Positions 18,425 to 25,859 of a DNA stretch of 64,000 bases are shown in pieces (positions within the stretch are counted from its first letter, which is position 1; each line of letters starts with the position of its first letter). Origin of the DNA: JAZSNL01 sp045536365 (GTDB lineage: Bacteria > Bacillota_I > Bacilli_A > ML615J-28 > CAG-313); assembly GCA_045536365.1 (NCBI GenBank), contig JAZSNL010000010.1, positions 59,716 through 123,715 on the forward strand, read 5' to 3'. Position numbers and translations under genes: made by a program. The notes under the pieces were generated by a model. That model searched no databases. It was given only the letters and a program-made list of their open reading frames with translations, and was not told where the DNA came from.

Positions 18425-19131
18425 TGATTATTTGTGGAAAGAATACTGTATTTGAAGCTATTAGAAGTAAAAGAAAAATTACAAAAATTATTATTTTAGA
18501 ATCAAATAAGGAATTATATAAAAAAGTTAATGATTTAATAAAAGTTGAAATTCAATTAATGTCATTAAATCAAATGAATAAAATATGTTCTGATAATCAT
18601 CAAGGTATTATTGCTTATACCGATGAGTATAAATATGTTGAATTACCAGAAATGATTAAAAAGAATAAAGAAAAAGATGCTGTTTTAGTTGTTCTTGCGA
18701 ATTTAGAAGATCCTCATAATTTAGGTGCTATTTTAAGAACTGCAGATGCGGCGATGATTGATGGTATTATTATTCCTAAAAATCGCAGTGTTAGTTTAAA
18801 TAGTACTGTTGCAAAAGTATCAACAGGAGCTATTGAACATATTGATGTTTCGCAAGTTGCTAATTTGGTAACTTCGCTTGAGGCGTTAAAAAAAGCTGGT
18901 TATTGGATAATTGGATTAGAAATGGAAGGTTCTATCGATTATCGTCAGCAAGATTACAGTGGTAAGATTGTTGTTGTTATTGGTAGTGAGGGAAAAGGTA
19001 TACCTAGACTTGTAAAAGAAGCTTGTGATTTTATGGTTAATATTCCTATGTATGGACATGTTACATCACTTAATGCATCTGTTTCTGCAAGTTTATTGTT
19101 TTATGAAATATTAAGAAGTAGGGGGAAATAA
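18424..19131 (+). CDS. rlmB: 23S rRNA (guanosine-2'-O-)-methyltransferase RlmB-type (SpoU family)
   Basis: SpoU-class enzymes have a trefoil-knot SAM site and methylate ribose 2'-O of RNA. The 235-residue protein has the substrate-binding N-terminal domain (residues 1-75), NLEDPHNLGAILRTADA (motif 1), VVIGSEGKGIPRLV (motif 2) and IPMYGHVTSLNASVSASLLFYEI (motif 3). Substrate G2251 of 23S rRNA is inferred from the family and the syntenic position of Bacillus yacO. Confidence 0.92.
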   Translation: MIICGKNTVFEAIRSKRKITKIIILESNKELYKKVNDLIKVEIQLMSLNQMNKICSDNHQGIIAYTDEYKYVELPEMIKKNKEKDAVLVVLANLEDPHNLGAILRTADAAMIDGIIIPKNRSVSLNSTVAKVSTGAIEHIDVSQVANLVTSLEALKKAGYWIIGLEMEGSIDYRQQDYSGKIVVVIGSEGKGIPRLVKEACDFMVNIPMYGHVTSLNASVSASLLFYEILRSRGK

Positions 19132-19664
19132 TGAAAAATATTGGGGGATATGGGTATAACGATTATGAGTTGTTGTATTTGATTTCTTGTGGGAATGAAG
19201 AATTTTTAGAGATAATGTTTAAAAAATATGAAGGTTTGATCGTGAATACAATTAAAAGTTTTCATATTGTTTCTCGAATGTTTGATGATTTCTTTATGGA
19301 AGGTCAAATGATGTTGTTTAAAGCGATTAGATATTTTAGAGAAGATCGAAATATGAGTTTTACTAATTTCTTTAAATTATTACTTAGACATCGTTATATA
19401 GATTTATTAAAAATAAACCAAAAGGAATTTACTTATCAAGTTTTAACTGATGATCCTGATTCTTATGGTAAATATGTTTTAAATGATAATATTTATCAAG
19501 ATGAAGTTGATGTTTCAAAATTATCTGAGTTTGAAAAAATGGTTTTTATTGGTCTTTACATTGAAGAAAAAACAATAAAAAAATTAGCGGAAGAACTAAG
19601 CGTTAGTGTAAAACAAATATATACTGCTAATGCGAGGATTAAAAACAAAGTTAAATGTAAATAA
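19131..19664 (+). CDS. divergent sigma-70 family factor at the sigH locus
   Basis: The gene sits exactly where Bacillus has sigH, between rlmB (yacP missing) and rpmG. The 177-residue protein is shorter than SigH (about 218). Region 2 is recognisable: DDFFMEGQMMLFKAIRYFREDR (about residues 50-71) matches the EDIVQEGMIGLYKAI pattern, with NFFKLLLRHRYIDLL following as region 2.3-2.4. Region 4 is a helix-turn-helix near the C-terminus (IKKLAEELSVSVKQIYTANARIKNKV). It may direct early sporulation or competence genes as in Bacillus; with spore genes elsewhere in the window this is plausible but inferred. Confidence 0.8.
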   Translation: MKNIGGYGYNDYELLYLISCGNEEFLEIMFKKYEGLIVNTIKSFHIVSRMFDDFFMEGQMMLFKAIRYFREDRNMSFTNFFKLLLRHRYIDLLKINQKEFTYQVLTDDPDSYGKYVLNDNIYQDEVDVSKLSEFEKMVFIGLYIEEKTIKKLAEELSVSVKQIYTANARIKNKVKCK

Positions 19665-19677
19665 ATTGGTTAATTAC

Positions 19678-19705
19678 TTGACAAAAAAATGTTTTTTGGT
19701 AAAAT
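19678..19705 (+). promoter_or_regulatory. promoter of rpmG-secE-nusG
   Basis: TTGACA (19678-19683), 16-base spacer and TAAAAT (19700-19705), just after the sigma-factor gene. Confidence 0.7.
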
Positions 19706-19725
19706 AAATAGGTGGTAAAATATTT

Positions 19726-19875
19726 ATGAGAGTAAAAGTAGTTTTAGTTTGTGAAGAATGCCTTTCACGTAACTATATGACTGAAAAAAACAAATTAAAT
19801 ACAACTGATAGAGTTATTGTGAAAAAGTTTTGTAAACGTTGTAATAAACACACTATTCACAAAGAAACTAAATAG
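19726..19875 (+). CDS. rpmG: 50S ribosomal protein L33
   Basis: This 49-residue gene starts at ATG 19726 and ends with TAG. The protein reads MRVKVVLVCEECLSRNY with CKRCNKHTIHKETK at the end: a basic protein with two CxxC pairs, the zinc-binding (C+) form of L33. Position directly before secE and nusG is the classic one. GGTGG upstream is a weak ribosome site. Confidence 0.93.
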   Translation: MRVKVVLVCEECLSRNYMTEKNKLNTTDRVIVKKFCKRCNKHTIHKETK

Positions 19876-19898
19876 TTGTGATATTGGAGGAAAAAAAT

Positions 19899-20339
19899 AT
19901 GGCTGAAAAAGCAAAACAACTTGAAAAGAAAAGTCGCATTAGAGAGTTTATTGAAAAAGACTATAAATATGAAAACTTATTATTAGCAGTTTTATCAATT
20001 TTCGCTTTAGAATTAGGTGTATTATTATTAGCAGGTTTCTTAGAAATACCTGATACAGCTTTCTTAATTGGTGGTGCTGTTGCTTCAAAAGTTTTCTCTT
20101 GGATTTTAGTTGCATTAGGAGCTGTTTCTTTAATATTATCAGTTTCTTCTTTCTATGCTCCAAGTTTTGCAGAAGTTAAACATATTACTGGTTTAAAGAG
20201 ATCTGAATTCTTTGGTAATGTATTAAAAGTATTACTATTCTCTATTGTATTAGCGTTCTTCTTTATCTTATGTGAATTAGTTATTGAAAGTTTAATTACT
20301 TGGTTAAGCCCAGTAGTTAATGGATGGCTTGGTAAATAA
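19899..20339 (+). CDS. secE: preprotein translocase subunit SecE, long form
   Basis: SecE stabilises SecY in the translocon. The family core is the C-terminal part, AEVKHITGLKRSEFFGNVLKVLLF followed by a long hydrophobic helix. Unlike the usual 60-residue single-helix Bacilli form, this protein has 146 residues and two further hydrophobic segments ahead of the core (about residues 22-45 and 58-83), giving a three-helix layout like E. coli SecE. The ATG at 19899 is chosen for its GGAGG at 19887. It overlaps nusG by one base (TAATG). Confidence 0.83.
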   Translation: MAEKAKQLEKKSRIREFIEKDYKYENLLLAVLSIFALELGVLLLAGFLEIPDTAFLIGGAVASKVFSWILVALGAVSLILSVSSFYAPSFAEVKHITGLKRSEFFGNVLKVLLFSIVLAFFFILCELVIESLITWLSPVVNGWLGK

Positions 20340-20890
20340 TGAATAATAATTCTAATGAACGCGCATGGTATATTATCCAATCTTATACTGGAATGGAATA
20401 TGCCGCAAAGAGAAATTTAGAACGTCGTATTCATTCAATGGGAATGGAAGAGTATATTTTTAATGTATTAATTCCGGAAAAAACTCATACTGAAAAAAAG
20501 AAAAATGGTGAATTAAAAGTTGTTACTGAAAAAATTTATCCAGGTTATATCTTTGTTGATATGATTGTTACTGATGAATCTTGGTTTATTGTTAGAAATA
20601 CACCAATGGTGACTGGTTTCTTAGGTTCAAGTGGTGGAGGTGCAAAACCTGTTCCACTAACAAATGATGAAATTATTCCTATTTTAAAAGAATGTGGTAT
20701 TTCAATTGAAGTAGAAATTAATTTCAAAGTTGGTGATACTGTTACAATTATTTCAGGAAACTTTATGGGTCAAACTGCAGTTGTTGAAAAGATTGATATG
20801 GAAACTCAAACTGCAATTGTATTAGTTGACTTGTTTGGTCGTCAAACAGCTAATGAAGTTAGATTTGATGAAATTCAACCGATAGAATAA
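20339..20890 (+). CDS. nusG: transcription elongation/antitermination factor NusG
   Basis: NusG binds RNA polymerase and controls pausing and termination. The 183-residue protein has the NGN domain (AWYIIQSYTGMEYAAKRNLERRI, then YPGYIFVDMIVTDESWFIVRNTPMVTGFLG) and the C-terminal KOW domain (FKVGDTVTIISGNFMGQTAVVEKID). Length is typical. A terminator follows immediately, so the next three genes are transcribed separately. Confidence 0.97.
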   Translation: MNNNSNERAWYIIQSYTGMEYAAKRNLERRIHSMGMEEYIFNVLIPEKTHTEKKKNGELKVVTEKIYPGYIFVDMIVTDESWFIVRNTPMVTGFLGSSGGGAKPVPLTNDEIIPILKECGISIEVEINFKVGDTVTIISGNFMGQTAVVEKIDMETQTAIVLVDLFGRQTANEVRFDEIQPIE

Positions 20891-20918
20891 AAGCTGTGTA
20901 ATCACAGCTTTTTATTTT
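20891..20918 (+). terminator. intrinsic terminator of nusG
   Basis: Arms aagctgtg (20891-20898) and cacagctt (20903-20910) followed by tttattttta. Confidence 0.87.
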
Positions 20919-20932
20919 TATTAGGAGGTATT

Positions 20933-21217
20933 ATGGATTTAGTATTAGGTTATATATTAGTATTATTAATAATGGGGATTGTGACAAGTTTTGTTTATAA
21001 AAAAGATAAGAAGTATGCAGAAAAGAATAAATGGAGAATTAAAGAGTCAACTTTGTTATTGTTAACAATATTGTTTGGTTCTCTAGGTGCTGCTCATGGA
21101 TTATGGGGGTTAAGACATAAGAACAAGCATTGGTATTTTGTTGTTGTTACTGTTTTATCTTTAGTTGTTCAAGTTGGTATTTTAGTTTTTTTAATTGTTA
21201 ATGCGTTGAAAAAGTAA
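20933..21217 (+). CDS. DUF1294 family small membrane protein
   Basis: The 94-residue protein has three hydrophobic segments. DKKYAEKNKWRIKESTLLLLTILFGSLGAAHGLWGLRHKNKHWYF is the DUF1294 signature: a wRIpE motif, a glycine-rich helix and an RHKtxK turn. The function of the family is not established. An AGGAGG site precedes the ATG. It is the first of three genes inserted between nusG and rplK relative to Bacillus gene order. Confidence 0.85.
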   Translation: MDLVLGYILVLLIMGIVTSFVYKKDKKYAEKNKWRIKESTLLLLTILFGSLGAAHGLWGLRHKNKHWYFVVVTVLSLVVQVGILVFLIVNALKK

Positions 21218-21263
21218 TTTTTTTATAATATAATTATTATAAATATAAAAAGGAGAAGAAAAC

Positions 21264-22250
21264 ATGATTAAATATTTACAATATGATTCAAAATTTAATA
21301 GTCAAATTTATAACTTATTTATGGAAGTTATTAAAGAAGATGGTTTTATTAGAGAAAAGACAGAAGAAGAATTTAATAATTTCTTATTTAAGAGTTCAGC
21401 TTTTAAACCTGAAGGCACTTTTGTTGCGGTAGATGGTGATGAATTAGTAGGTTTTGCTGGTGGTGTTGTTAAAGATAGTGATTTAGGTAATGAAAATGCT
21501 GCTGGTTATATCCATACTTTCTTTGTTAAAAAAGAATATCGCCGTCAAGGTATTGGTAAAGAGTTATTAAAATTAATTGAAGGATATATTAAAGAAAAAG
21601 GATTACATTATTCTCGTTTTGTATTCTTAAGTGGAATTAATTGGGCTTGGAATATTCCTCATTATCCTGGTCATTTACATCCTGGTATGCCAGCTGTAAG
21701 AATTAATTCAGAGTTTTATTTCTTCTTATTACATAACAATTATTATTTAAATAGTATTCATGAAGGATATCATTTACCTTTAGCTGAATATGAATTACCT
21801 CAAAAAGTTGTTGATATGATGAAAGTTAATAATGAAAAAGGATTTACAGTTGAAGTTTATGATCCTGAAAAACATTATGGTATTGATGAATTCTGTGAAG
21901 CTATTAATAATCCTGGTTTTGCAAGATCTATTCAATATAACTTAAAACGTGAAAAACCTCTTCCTTTCTTAGTTGCTGCAAAAGAAGGTAGAGTTGTTGG
22001 TTGGACAGGTGCTATGTATACTGAATCTACAGGCCGTGGACATTTAGATGGTATTTGTGTTCATCCTGAAACTAGAGGTACTGGTTTAGGTAAGGCTTTA
22101 TTCTGTTATTTATGCGATTATTTAAAGAAAGATGGTTCATCTTATATGACTTTCTTTACTGGTTTAGATAATCCTGCAAGAAAGATTTATTTATATGCTG
22201 GCTTTAAAATTGCACAAAGCTTTGCAGATATGAAGAAAAAATTAGATTAA
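21264..22250 (+). CDS. tandem GNAT-fold acetyltransferase
   Basis: The 328-residue protein has two GCN5-related N-acetyltransferase domains. The first (about 1-135) carries the acetyl-CoA loop KKEYRRQGIGKELLKL; the second (about 195-328) carries HPETRGTGLGKALFCYL. Both loops keep the Q/RxxGxG/A pattern, so both could bind acetyl-CoA. The substrate is unknown. An AAGGAGAAG site precedes the ATG, and a -10-like tataataTAATtat run lies upstream. It is followed 18 bases later by asnA. Confidence 0.85.
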   Translation: MIKYLQYDSKFNSQIYNLFMEVIKEDGFIREKTEEEFNNFLFKSSAFKPEGTFVAVDGDELVGFAGGVVKDSDLGNENAAGYIHTFFVKKEYRRQGIGKELLKLIEGYIKEKGLHYSRFVFLSGINWAWNIPHYPGHLHPGMPAVRINSEFYFFLLHNNYYLNSIHEGYHLPLAEYELPQKVVDMMKVNNEKGFTVEVYDPEKHYGIDEFCEAINNPGFARSIQYNLKREKPLPFLVAAKEGRVVGWTGAMYTESTGRGHLDGICVHPETRGTGLGKALFCYLCDYLKKDGSSYMTFFTGLDNPARKIYLYAGFKIAQSFADMKKKLD

Positions 22251-22268
22251 TAACTAAGGAATGATATA

Positions 22269-23270
22269 ATGGTAATTGTTAAAAAAGGTTATCAATCTTC
22301 TTTAGATTTGTTGGAAACTGAAATTGCCATTAAATATATTAAAGATAATTTTGAAAAAGAGTTTGCGGAAAAAATGAATTTAATTAGAGTTTCTGCACCT
22401 TTATTTGTCAAAAGTAATTCTAATTTGAATGACCATTTAAGTGGTAATGAAAGGGTAATTTTATTTGACATTCCTTCAATTAAAGAAGATGCAGAGATTG
22501 TTCAGTCTCTTGCAAAATGGAAAAGAGTTTCTCTGGAAAGCCATAAAATTAAACCTAATCATGGGTTATATACTGATATGAATGCGATAAGAAGAGATGA
22601 AGAACTTGATAATTTACATTCTATTTATGTTGACCAATGGGACTGGGAAATGGTTATAGAAAAGAAAGATCGAACTGTTGAAAAGTTAAAAGAAGTTGTT
22701 AATAATATTTATCAAGTGTTATTAAGTGTTGAAGAAAAAATTTCTGAAAAATATAATTATATTGAAAGAAATTTACCAAACGAAATTTTCTTTATTTCAA
22801 CAGAGGAATTGAAAAATTTATATCCTAATTTATCTTCAAAAGAAAGAGAAAATGCTATTTGTAAAGAAAAGAAAGCGGTATTTATATATCAAATTGGTTG
22901 GCCTTTAAGTAATGGCTTAGCCCATGATGGAAGAGCTGCTGACTATGATGATTGGAATTTAAATGGTGATATTTTATTATGGTATGATGTTTTAGATCTT
23001 GCTTTAGAAATATCATCAATGGGAATCAGAGTTGATGAGAATAGTTTGGTTGAACAATTAAAGTTTAAAAATCAATTAAATAAACTTGATTCTATGTATT
23101 GTCAAAAAATTATAAATAATGAGGTTCCTTTATCAATAGGTGGTGGTCTTGGTCAATCTAGAATATGTATGTTTTTCTTAAGAAAGATGCATATTGGTGA
23201 AGTACAAGCTTCTTTATGGAGTGATGATGATCTTAAAATTTTAAAAGATATGGGGATAAATATTTTATAA
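22269..23270 (+). CDS. asnA: aspartate-ammonia ligase (asparagine synthetase A)
   Basis: AsnA makes asparagine from aspartate, ammonia and ATP using a class II aminoacyl-tRNA-synthetase-like fold. The 333-residue protein shows the family order: LETEIAIKYIKDNFE, LIRVSAPLFV, LNDHLSGNERVILFDI, VQSLAKWKRVSL, GLYTDMNAIRRDE with HSIYVDQWDWE, the middle motif RAADYDDWNLNGDIL and the C-terminal GGGLGQSRICMFFLR, which is motif 3. This gene has no counterpart at this place in Bacillus. Confidence 0.96.
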   Translation: MVIVKKGYQSSLDLLETEIAIKYIKDNFEKEFAEKMNLIRVSAPLFVKSNSNLNDHLSGNERVILFDIPSIKEDAEIVQSLAKWKRVSLESHKIKPNHGLYTDMNAIRRDEELDNLHSIYVDQWDWEMVIEKKDRTVEKLKEVVNNIYQVLLSVEEKISEKYNYIERNLPNEIFFISTEELKNLYPNLSSKERENAICKEKKAVFIYQIGWPLSNGLAHDGRAADYDDWNLNGDILLWYDVLDLALEISSMGIRVDENSLVEQLKFKNQLNKLDSMYCQKIINNEVPLSIGGGLGQSRICMFFLRKMHIGEVQASLWSDDDLKILKDMGINIL

Positions 23271-23280
23271 AATGAATAAA

Positions 23281-23310
23281 ACGACTACTAATTTTAGTAG
23301 TTGTTTTTTG
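23281..23310 (+). terminator. intrinsic terminator of asnA
   Basis: Arms acgactacta (23281-23290) and tagtagttgt (23295-23304) with one G-U, loop attt, then a run of T. Confidence 0.88.
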
Positions 23311-23358
23311 TTTTATGAAAATATGTTGATTTTTAACTTATAAACCTTACTATATCAA

Positions 23359-23387
23359 TTGACAAAACTGAAGTATTAAGGTATAAT
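23359..23387 (+). promoter_or_regulatory. sigma-A promoter of the rplK-rplA operon
   Basis: TTGACA (23359-23364), 17-base spacer and TATAAT (23382-23387), a consensus match. Confidence 0.9.
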
Positions 23388-23390
23388 AAT

Positions 23391-23477
23391 AGACGCGTGC
23401 AATGACGCTTTAATACTATATTAATTTTTTAAATCATTTTTTATGTTAGAAAAAATCTAACATCACGGACAAAATGA
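23391..23477 (+). promoter_or_regulatory. rplK leader RNA with two hairpins
   Basis: About 95 bases are transcribed before the start codon. A small hairpin pairs gcgt (23395) with acgc (23405), and a stronger one pairs atgttaga (23443-23450) with tctaacat (23456-23463). In other bacteria L1 represses this operon by binding such a leader; that role here is inference. Confidence 0.45.
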
Positions 23478-23491
23478 AGGAGGTGTGTTTC

Positions 23492-23923
23492 GTGGCAAAA
23501 GTTAAACAAATCAAAAAAGTTGTTAAACTTCAAATCCAAGCCGGTAAGGCTAATCCAGCTCCACCAGTAGGTCCAGCGCTTGGTCAAGCGGGCGTTAACA
23601 TTCAACAATTCTGTAGTCAATTTAATGATAAAACAGCAGGTATGATTGGTTATGTAATTCCAGTTGAAATCTACGTTTATGATGACCGTAGTTTCACATT
23701 TATTACAAAAACACCACCAGCTGCAGACTTATTAAAGAAAGCTGCAGGTATCCAAAAAGGTTCTGCAAATTCTGTTAAAACAAAGGTTGCAACATTAAAG
23801 AGAGAAAAGTTATTAGAACTTGCTCAAACTAAGTTACCAGACTTGAATGCTTATGATGTTGAATCTGCTGCAAGAATTTTAGAAGGAACTGCAAGAAATA
23901 TGGGAATCGTCATCGAAGACTAA
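23492..23923 (+). CDS. rplK: 50S ribosomal protein L11
   Basis: L11 forms the base of the GTPase-associated centre. The 143-residue protein reads MAKVKQIKKVVKLQIQAGKA, then PAPPVGPALGQAGVNIQQFC, and ends with the RNA-binding C-terminal domain (AARILEGTARNMGIVIED). I chose GTG 23492, which gives the family N-terminus and sits 7 bases after AGGAGG; an earlier in-frame ATG at 23474 would overlap this site. Confidence 0.97.
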   Translation: MAKVKQIKKVVKLQIQAGKANPAPPVGPALGQAGVNIQQFCSQFNDKTAGMIGYVIPVEIYVYDDRSFTFITKTPPAADLLKKAAGIQKGSANSVKTKVATLKREKLLELAQTKLPDLNAYDVESAARILEGTARNMGIVIED

Positions 23924-23929
23924 TTCCAT

Positions 23930-23990
23930 CAATTTAAGATAAAGACGTTTAAGAAAAGGTTAATAACCCCTTAAATGAATATCTTAATTG
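23930..23990 (+). promoter_or_regulatory. nested long hairpin between rplK and rplA
   Basis: An outer stem pairs caatttaagata (23930-23941) with tatcttaattg (23980-23990) with one bulged base. Inside it tttaag (23948-23953) pairs with cttaaa (23970-23975) and ggtt (23958-23961) with aacc (23965-23968). No T-run follows, so it is not a simple terminator. It could be an L1 target, a processing site or an RNA stabiliser. Confidence 0.6.
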
Positions 23991-24035
23991 TGGGAGAAAA
24001 AATTCGTTAATACCACATTAGGAGGAAATAAAACA

Positions 24036-24731
24036 ATGGCAAAAAGAGGAAAGAAGTATCAAGAAGCTGCTAAATTAATTGATCGTTCAAAAAAATACGA
24101 AGCTTTAGAAGCTCTTGAATTAGTTAAAAAAACTAACGTTGCTAAATTTGATGCTACTGTTGAATGCGCTTTTAAATTAAACATTGACCCTAGAAAAGCT
24201 GACCAAAATTTACGTGGAACTGTTACATTACCAAATGGTACAGGTCGTAATGTACGTGTATTAGTTATTGCAAAAGATGCAAAAGCTCAAGAAGCTTTAG
24301 CAGCTGGTGCTGACTATGCAGGTGATGCTGAATATCTAGAAAAAATTAAAAGTGGTTGGTTCGAATTCGATGTTGTAATCGCTACACCAGACATGATGGG
24401 TGAATTAGGTAAATTAGGACGTGTTTTAGGTCCTAAAGGTTTAATGCCAAACCCTAAAACTGGTACTGTTACAATGAATATTGAACAAACTGTTAAAGAA
24501 TTTAAAGCAGGTAAAGTTGAATACCGTACTGATAAAGTTGGTAACATTTTATTACCTGTTGGTAAATGTTCATTTAGTGCTCAACAATTAGTAGAAAATG
24601 TTCAAGCAATTTATAAACAATTAATGCGTGTAAAACCTAGCACAGTTAAAGGTGTTTACATGGAAAATATTACTGTTACTTCAACAATGGGCCCTGGCGT
24701 TAGAGTTTTAGGCGAATCATTAGATAAGTAA
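24036..24731 (+). CDS. rplA: 50S ribosomal protein L1
   Basis: L1 forms the mobile stalk at the E site and in many bacteria represses its own operon. The 231-residue protein starts MAKRGKKYQEAAKLIDRSKKY and contains the VECAFKLNIDPRKADQNLRGTV block and the conserved GKLGRVLGPKGLMPNPKTGTV loop. ATG 24036 is chosen for its AGGAGG and the family N-terminus. Confidence 0.98.
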   Translation: MAKRGKKYQEAAKLIDRSKKYEALEALELVKKTNVAKFDATVECAFKLNIDPRKADQNLRGTVTLPNGTGRNVRVLVIAKDAKAQEALAAGADYAGDAEYLEKIKSGWFEFDVVIATPDMMGELGKLGRVLGPKGLMPNPKTGTVTMNIEQTVKEFKAGKVEYRTDKVGNILLPVGKCSFSAQQLVENVQAIYKQLMRVKPSTVKGVYMENITVTSTMGPGVRVLGESLDK

Positions 24732-24780
24732 TAATAAAATTTATAATTAATCAAACAAAATAAAATATAGTAATAAATTG

Positions 24781-24890
24781 TCTCTGCCGTAGACAGTAGG
24801 TGTTTTAATGGGTAAGACAACCATTGAACTTAATTTCCTACCGAGGAACAATTCAATCTTTCAATGTTGAAAGATCAAATTTTCAGGAGG
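24781..24890 (+). promoter_or_regulatory. L10 (rplJ) leader RNA
   Basis: The segment ctgccgtagacagtaggtg at 24784-24802 and the matching cctaccgagg at about 24837-24846 are the conserved hallmarks of the L10 leader, where the L10(L12)4 complex binds to repress rplJL. A further hairpin, tctttcaa (24857-24864) with ttgaaaga (24867-24874), lies just before the AGGAGG at 24885. Confidence 0.85.
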
Positions 24891-24898
24891 TGAAAACA

Positions 24899-25384
24899 AT
24901 GAATGAAGCGACAATCGCTAGAAAACAACAAGAAGTTCAAGCTGTAGCTCAAAAGATGGCTGAAGCTGGAACAACAGTATTCGTTGATTACCTAGGATTA
25001 ACTGTAGCTGAAGTATCAGAATTACGTAAAAAGCTACATACTGAAAACTGTGAAATGAAAGTAGTTAAAAATAACATTTTACGTCGTGCTGCTCAATCTC
25101 TTGGTCATGAAGAAGTATGTGAATTCTTAGTAGGTCCAAGTGCAATGATTACAAGTAAAGACGAAGTTTCTGCTTTAAAAATTACTTATGATTTCTTAAA
25201 AGAACATGAAAAATTAAATGTTAAAGTAGGTATCGTTACAAATGTTATCACTTGTGAAAAAGACTTAAAGGCTTTATCAGCATTACCAAACAAGGATGGC
25301 ATGATTTCAATGTTACTAAGTGTATTACAAGCTCCAATTCGTGGACTTGCTGTTGCACTTAACGCAGTATCAGAAAAACAATAA
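24899..25384 (+). CDS. rplJ: 50S ribosomal protein L10
   Basis: L10 anchors L7/L12 dimers to the ribosome. The 161-residue protein shows the N-terminal RNA-binding domain (KQQEVQAVAQKMAEAGTTVFVDYLGLTVAEVSELRKKL), VVKNNILRRAA, GPSAMI and a C-terminal helix that binds L12 dimers. ATG 24899 follows CAGGAGGTG; an upstream in-frame ATG at 24824 would be inside the leader. It is cotranscribed with rplL. Confidence 0.97.
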   Translation: MNEATIARKQQEVQAVAQKMAEAGTTVFVDYLGLTVAEVSELRKKLHTENCEMKVVKNNILRRAAQSLGHEEVCEFLVGPSAMITSKDEVSALKITYDFLKEHEKLNVKVGIVTNVITCEKDLKALSALPNKDGMISMLLSVLQAPIRGLAVALNAVSEKQ

Positions 25385-25426
25385 AATCAAAAAAATTAAT
25401 AAATTAATTTTAGGAGGATTAACAAA

Positions 25427-25798
25427 ATGGCAAAAATTAGTATTGAAGAATTCTTACAAGCTATTAAAGAAATGAGCGTTTTAGAATTAAACGAATTAGT
25501 AAAAGCAATCGAAGCTGAATTTGGTGTATCAGCAGCAGCTCCTGTAGCTGTAGCAGCTGGTCCTGCAGCAGCTGAAGAAACTGGTCCAAGTGAAGTTAGT
25601 GTTATCTTAACTTCTGCTGGTGCTTCAAGATTAAACGTTATCAAATTAGTTAAAGAAATTACAGGTTTAAGTCTTGGTGAAGCTAAAGCAATCGTTGACA
25701 GTGTTCCTAAAGCTGTTAAAGAAAAAGTTAGCCCAGAAGAAGCAGAAGCAGTTAAAGCTAAATTAGTTGAAGCTGGCGCTGAAGTTGAAATTAAATAG
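25427..25798 (+). CDS. rplL: 50S ribosomal protein L7/L12
   Basis: L12 recruits translation GTPases. The 123-residue acidic protein has the N-terminal dimerisation domain (SIEEFLQAIKEMSVLELNELVKAIEAEFGV), an Ala-rich hinge (SAAAPVAVAAGPAAAEE) and the C-terminal domain with KLVKEITGLSLGEAKAIVDSVPK. AGGAGG precedes the ATG. A terminator follows. Confidence 0.98.
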   Translation: MAKISIEEFLQAIKEMSVLELNELVKAIEAEFGVSAAAPVAVAAGPAAAEETGPSEVSVILTSAGASRLNVIKLVKEITGLSLGEAKAIVDSVPKAVKEKVSPEEAEAVKAKLVEAGAEVEIK

Positions 25799-25811
25799 TT
25801 AGTAAAATATA

Positions 25812-25840
25812 AACCTGAGTGAAGAGCTCAGGTTTTTCTT
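25812..25840 (+). terminator. intrinsic terminator of rplJL
   Basis: Arms aacctgag (25812-25819) and ctcaggtt (25827-25834) followed by tttctt. Confidence 0.87.
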
Positions 25841-25859
25841 GCTATATAAGGAGGAAAAA

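Noticed and set aside
25396..25644. Open reading frame on the minus strand across rplL
   Set aside because: It is the antisense shadow of the Ala-rich rplL hinge, with no ribosome site and no family resemblance.
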